Source: Pseudoalteromonas sp. P1-25 (lineage in GTDB: Bacteria > Pseudomonadota > Gammaproteobacteria > Enterobacterales > Alteromonadaceae). From it: a stretch of 44,943 bases of DNA. The notes below the pieces were generated by a model. It did not search any database. It had not been told where the DNA came from and saw nothing but the letters and a program-made list of their open reading frames with translations. This document shows positions 43,270 through 44,943 of this stretch, in pieces (position 1 is the stretch's first letter; the number at the start of each line of letters is the position of its first letter). A program made the position numbers and the translations under genes. The stretch is from the NCBI RefSeq assembly GCF_001401805.1, contig NZ_LKDW01000031.1, forward strand, positions 1-44,943. Reading direction: 5' to 3'.

Positions 43270-44010
43270 TTAGAATACAGACTTAATAATGCTATTTACA
43301 CCGTCAATTAACTCTTTAACTTGATCTATTGTTGGCTCTTCATTTTTTTGATGACTACATAAATTTCTAAGATCGCCGAGTAATTGAATTTTTCTCCATG
43401 TTGGTACGCCGTATACATTGGCTTGTTTTAAAGGATCATTTAAATCAGAAATAGTTGGAAATTTTTTGCGGATAGTTATTCCATGATTTTCAGCTGTTCG
43501 CTGTAAATGCCGTTCGAGTACAACACCTGATAATGCTCCTGCTGCTCTCGGGCTAATCTTGATTAACTGCCCTGCGGCAGTTAATTCTTTATCTTGGAGA
43601 TCAGCAAATAAGTGCCCTGTGACGTCTTGTAATACAGAGTCTATTCTACTAGCTAAGGATGAAATTATATGTATTTGGTTCATAACTCTAATTTGAATTA
43701 CGTTATTCACATCCCATAAAGCCCCTTTGTGATAGTCGGATCTTGCGCCAATGCCCTTAATATAATCTTGAATAACGTAATTGCTTGCGTTACTCATTTT
43801 TCTTTTAGGATCAATGAGGTAGTAATCACAAAATTCTTTAAGTCTTTCAGGTGCCAGAGCCTCAACAAGTTTAATTGCTCTTGAGTACCAATCTTGATAC
43901 TTTTCAGCAAAGTTCATTGTTTTGCTAGTGTCCGTTGCAAGATTTATTAGATCACTTTTAGAATCAACTAAATCCTGAAGTTCTTTTTTGATTTCATCCG
44001 ACGTACTCAA
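43270..44010 (-). CDS. Cassette protein with HEPN-like R-x4-H motif
   Basis: This 246-residue, largely helical protein is the first cassette of the array. Its C-terminal third has AAGALSGVVLERHLQRTAEN then LGDLRNLCSHQ, in which R215 and H220 form the R-x4-H motif of HEPN RNases. The order resembles DUF4145-type HEPN domains. HEPN proteins often act as toxins or in abortive infection. The pairing of motif and helical frame is suggestive, not proof. I set the start at TTG 44010, six bases after AAGGAG. Confidence 0.65.
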   Translation of the reverse strand: MSTSDEIKKELQDLVDSKSDLINLATDTSKTMNFAEKYQDWYSRAIKLVEALAPERLKEFCDYYLIDPKRKMSNASNYVIQDYIKGIGARSDYHKGALWDVNNVIQIRVMNQIHIISSLASRIDSVLQDVTGHLFADLQDKELTAAGQLIKISPRAAGALSGVVLERHLQRTAENHGITIRKKFPTISDLNDPLKQANVYGVPTWRKIQLLGDLRNLCSHQKNEEPTIDQVKELIDGVNSIIKSVF

Positions 44011-44026
44011 ATTCAACTCCTTGTAC

Positions 44027-44148
44027 AGCTAACAACTTTATCAGAGGACACTTTCCTCTTTTTATGAGCAAAGTATGTCCTCTTTATTATTTTTAATATT
44101 AATAACAAATACTGTAACACATTGCGAGTATTAAACTTTAAGTTAGGC
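44027..44148 (-). other. Possible attC or attI at the right boundary of the array
   Basis: AGCTAAC (44027-44033), read GTTAGCT on the minus strand, is the same as the R' core of site F. A matching GCCTAAC (plus GTTAGGC, 44142-44148) lies 122 bases to the right. Between them is a hairpin AGAGGACA/TGTCCTCT (44043-44050 and 44076-44083) but no inner arms like the other sites. It may be a degenerate attC or the attI. Confidence 0.4.
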
Positions 44149-44188
44149 TGTTCTTTTAATAATATGCAGAAAAGAGGAAAGAGTCCTC
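44044..44188. repeat. Inverted 15-bp repeats flanking the array boundary
   Basis: GAGGACACTTTCCTC (44044-44058) and GAGGAAAGAGTCCTC (44174-44188) are inverted copies with one mismatch, 115 bases apart. A third half-copy (TGTCCTCT) lies at 44076-44083. Confidence 0.5.
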
Positions 44189-44594
44189 ATTTTCTGGCTT
44201 AGGGGGAAAAACGCCAGCGCAGTAAGCAAATACAGCAGCTAAAGATTTAAAATGAAAACTAAACTCCTTTTTTAAATCATTTACTATTCACTAAAAACAC
44301 GGTGGCGGTAACGTAAGTAACCCTTTAAGTACATTTGTTTATGCAAGCTTATTATAAAAGGTGGTTTTTGGCTGGTGGGGGCTATAAAACGAGGTGATGA
44401 GTTATTTACTAAACGCGTCTTTCTGCTTTTAAACAGTACAGACACGATATTTATACCAATCGACTTAAATATTTAGCCTCTCTCGCGTGCTAAATAAAGC
44501 GTTAACTGCGTTATAAATTTCTCATGTAGAACAACTACATGTCGAAATTTATGCCTTGTTATCACTCTATTTATCCGTCGCTATAAATGTCTAA
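44149..44594. other. Intergenic between the array and the small DUF6435-type gene
   Basis: No integrase or other gene can be supported in either direction. The right half is occupied by a MITE-like inverted-repeat element. Confidence 0.6.
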
Positions 44595-44614
44595 TTACTT
44601 AACACGATTGGTAT
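44453..44614. mobile_element. MITE-like element, 162 bp, inverted ends
   Basis: Ends ATACCAATCG (44453-44462) and CGATTGGTAT (44605-44614) are exact inverted repeats; similarity continues inward for about 24 bases (TTAAATATTTAG against the complement of the right side). The centre is a strong hairpin: ATAAATTTC/GAAATTTAT (44513-44521, 44544-44552) enclosing CATGTAG/CTACATG. There is no coding capacity. It overlaps the end of the gene at 44595. Confidence 0.65.
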
Positions 44615-44792
44615 TATCTGGCTTTTTTGCTTCAAGCGCTTCTATTTCACTCCAGATTTTTTCGGCTTCTGCGCTTAACATGGCGTAGCTTTTAATGTCG
44701 CCTTTACGCTGTGCTTGCATGCCTTGCTCAAGTTTTGCGTCGTACTCTTTGCGTAGTTTTTTTGTCGGGTCTGATTTAAATAGTGAAAACAT
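44595..44792 (-). CDS. Small DUF6435 (Lacal_2735-type) protein
   Basis: This 65-residue charged helical protein matches the short family typified by MFxLFKxDPxKKLxKxY: here MFSLFKSDPTKKLRKEYDAK, with QAQRKGDIKSYAMLSAEAEKI following. Function is unknown. The last six codons (NTNRVK) and the stop come from the end of the MITE-like element, so the native tail was replaced. No ribosome site is clear. Confidence 0.75.
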   Translation of the reverse strand: MFSLFKSDPTKKLRKEYDAKLEQGMQAQRKGDIKSYAMLSAEAEKIWSEIEALEAKKPDNTNRVK

Positions 44793-44819
44793 GTGGCTCG
44801 CTTAGTTTTATAAAAGTAT

Positions 44820-44943
44820 TAGGGCGTGTTGATCTTTGCGGATTGAAATTTGTTCAATCTAGGGGCGATTAAATCGCGGCGCGAGGTTTGTAACCTAGTG
44901 GGCTCGATAACTGCTCCTGCGTTATTCTAATGACTTACATCCA
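44820..44943. repeat. Dispersed repeat at the right edge
   Basis: The last 45 bases (44899-44943) equal bases 1-45 exactly. The preceding GGGCGTGTTGATC is related to GAACGTGTTGATA near 20149. The sequence carries no gene. Confidence 0.75.

Noticed and set aside
44149..44594. A hidden integrase gene to the right of the array
   Set aside because: No open frame of useful length exists on either strand, and no tyrosine recombinase motif is seen.
1..44943. The window as a circular plasmid
   Set aside because: It holds sbcB, lysC, nhaD and condensin genes and no replication or partition gene; the 45-bp end match is better explained by a dispersed repeat.

Overview
The window is about 45 kb of an AT-rich gammaproteobacterial chromosome, most likely Pseudoalteromonas or a close relative in the Alteromonadales. 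This rests on the gene families and dispersed repeats seen, not on a database search. Most of it is ordinary chromosome: efflux, redox repair, chromosome organisation, ion transport, amino-acid synthesis and DNA repair. I saw no tRNA, rRNA, CRISPR array or intact transposase. The first and last 45 bases are identical, which fits a contig broken inside a dispersed repeat.

Layout. 0.5-8.9 kb: an RND efflux permease with its adaptor, a YkgJ-type cysteine-cluster protein, a lone TonB-dependent receptor, MsrA and a DUF4136 lipoprotein. 9.0-13.6 kb: an mksF-mksE-mksB condensin operon with no nuclease subunit. 13.8-24.0 kb: NhaD antiporter, a lysine riboswitch with lysC, a phosphopantetheinyl transferase, an NSS-family symporter, ldhA, a glutathione peroxidase, a 3-hydroxyisobutyrate dehydrogenase-family enzyme and sbcB. 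24.1-28.6 kb: three paralogous small exported TPR-like proteins. Each has the same 14-bp palindrome about 130 bp upstream, the same leader hairpin and its own terminator. They are separated by a CPA1 antiporter and by a YrhK-like/M23 peptidase pair. 28.6-37.8 kb: an S41 protease lipoprotein, a PilY1-like protein with no pilin genes, a lipoprotein/Crp-Fnr pair, an Mpo1-like membrane protein, an SDR, a DUF2238 gene broken by an in-frame stop, and a GNAT acetyltransferase.

37.8-44.0 kb is the accessory region. Nine genes all read on the minus strand, and seven complete attC recombination sites separate eight of them. Five attC sites are nearly identical in length (99-100 bp) and design; the other two are 55 and 115 bp. 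There is no integrase gene in the window, so this is an integron cassette array seen without its integrase (CALIN-type, or the far part of a larger integron). Cassettes encode a GNAT acetyltransferase, a protein with an R-x4-H motif as in HEPN RNases, a protein with a ParB-like motif, and several orphan membrane or soluble proteins. The array ends on the left at a truncated attC and on the right at an attC- or attI-like boundary.

Dispersed elements also stand out. A hairpin-rich repeat of about 220 bp occurs in three full copies and one partial copy, with paired base changes that keep its stems. A 162-bp MITE-like element supplies the last codons of a small DUF6435-type gene near the right end.
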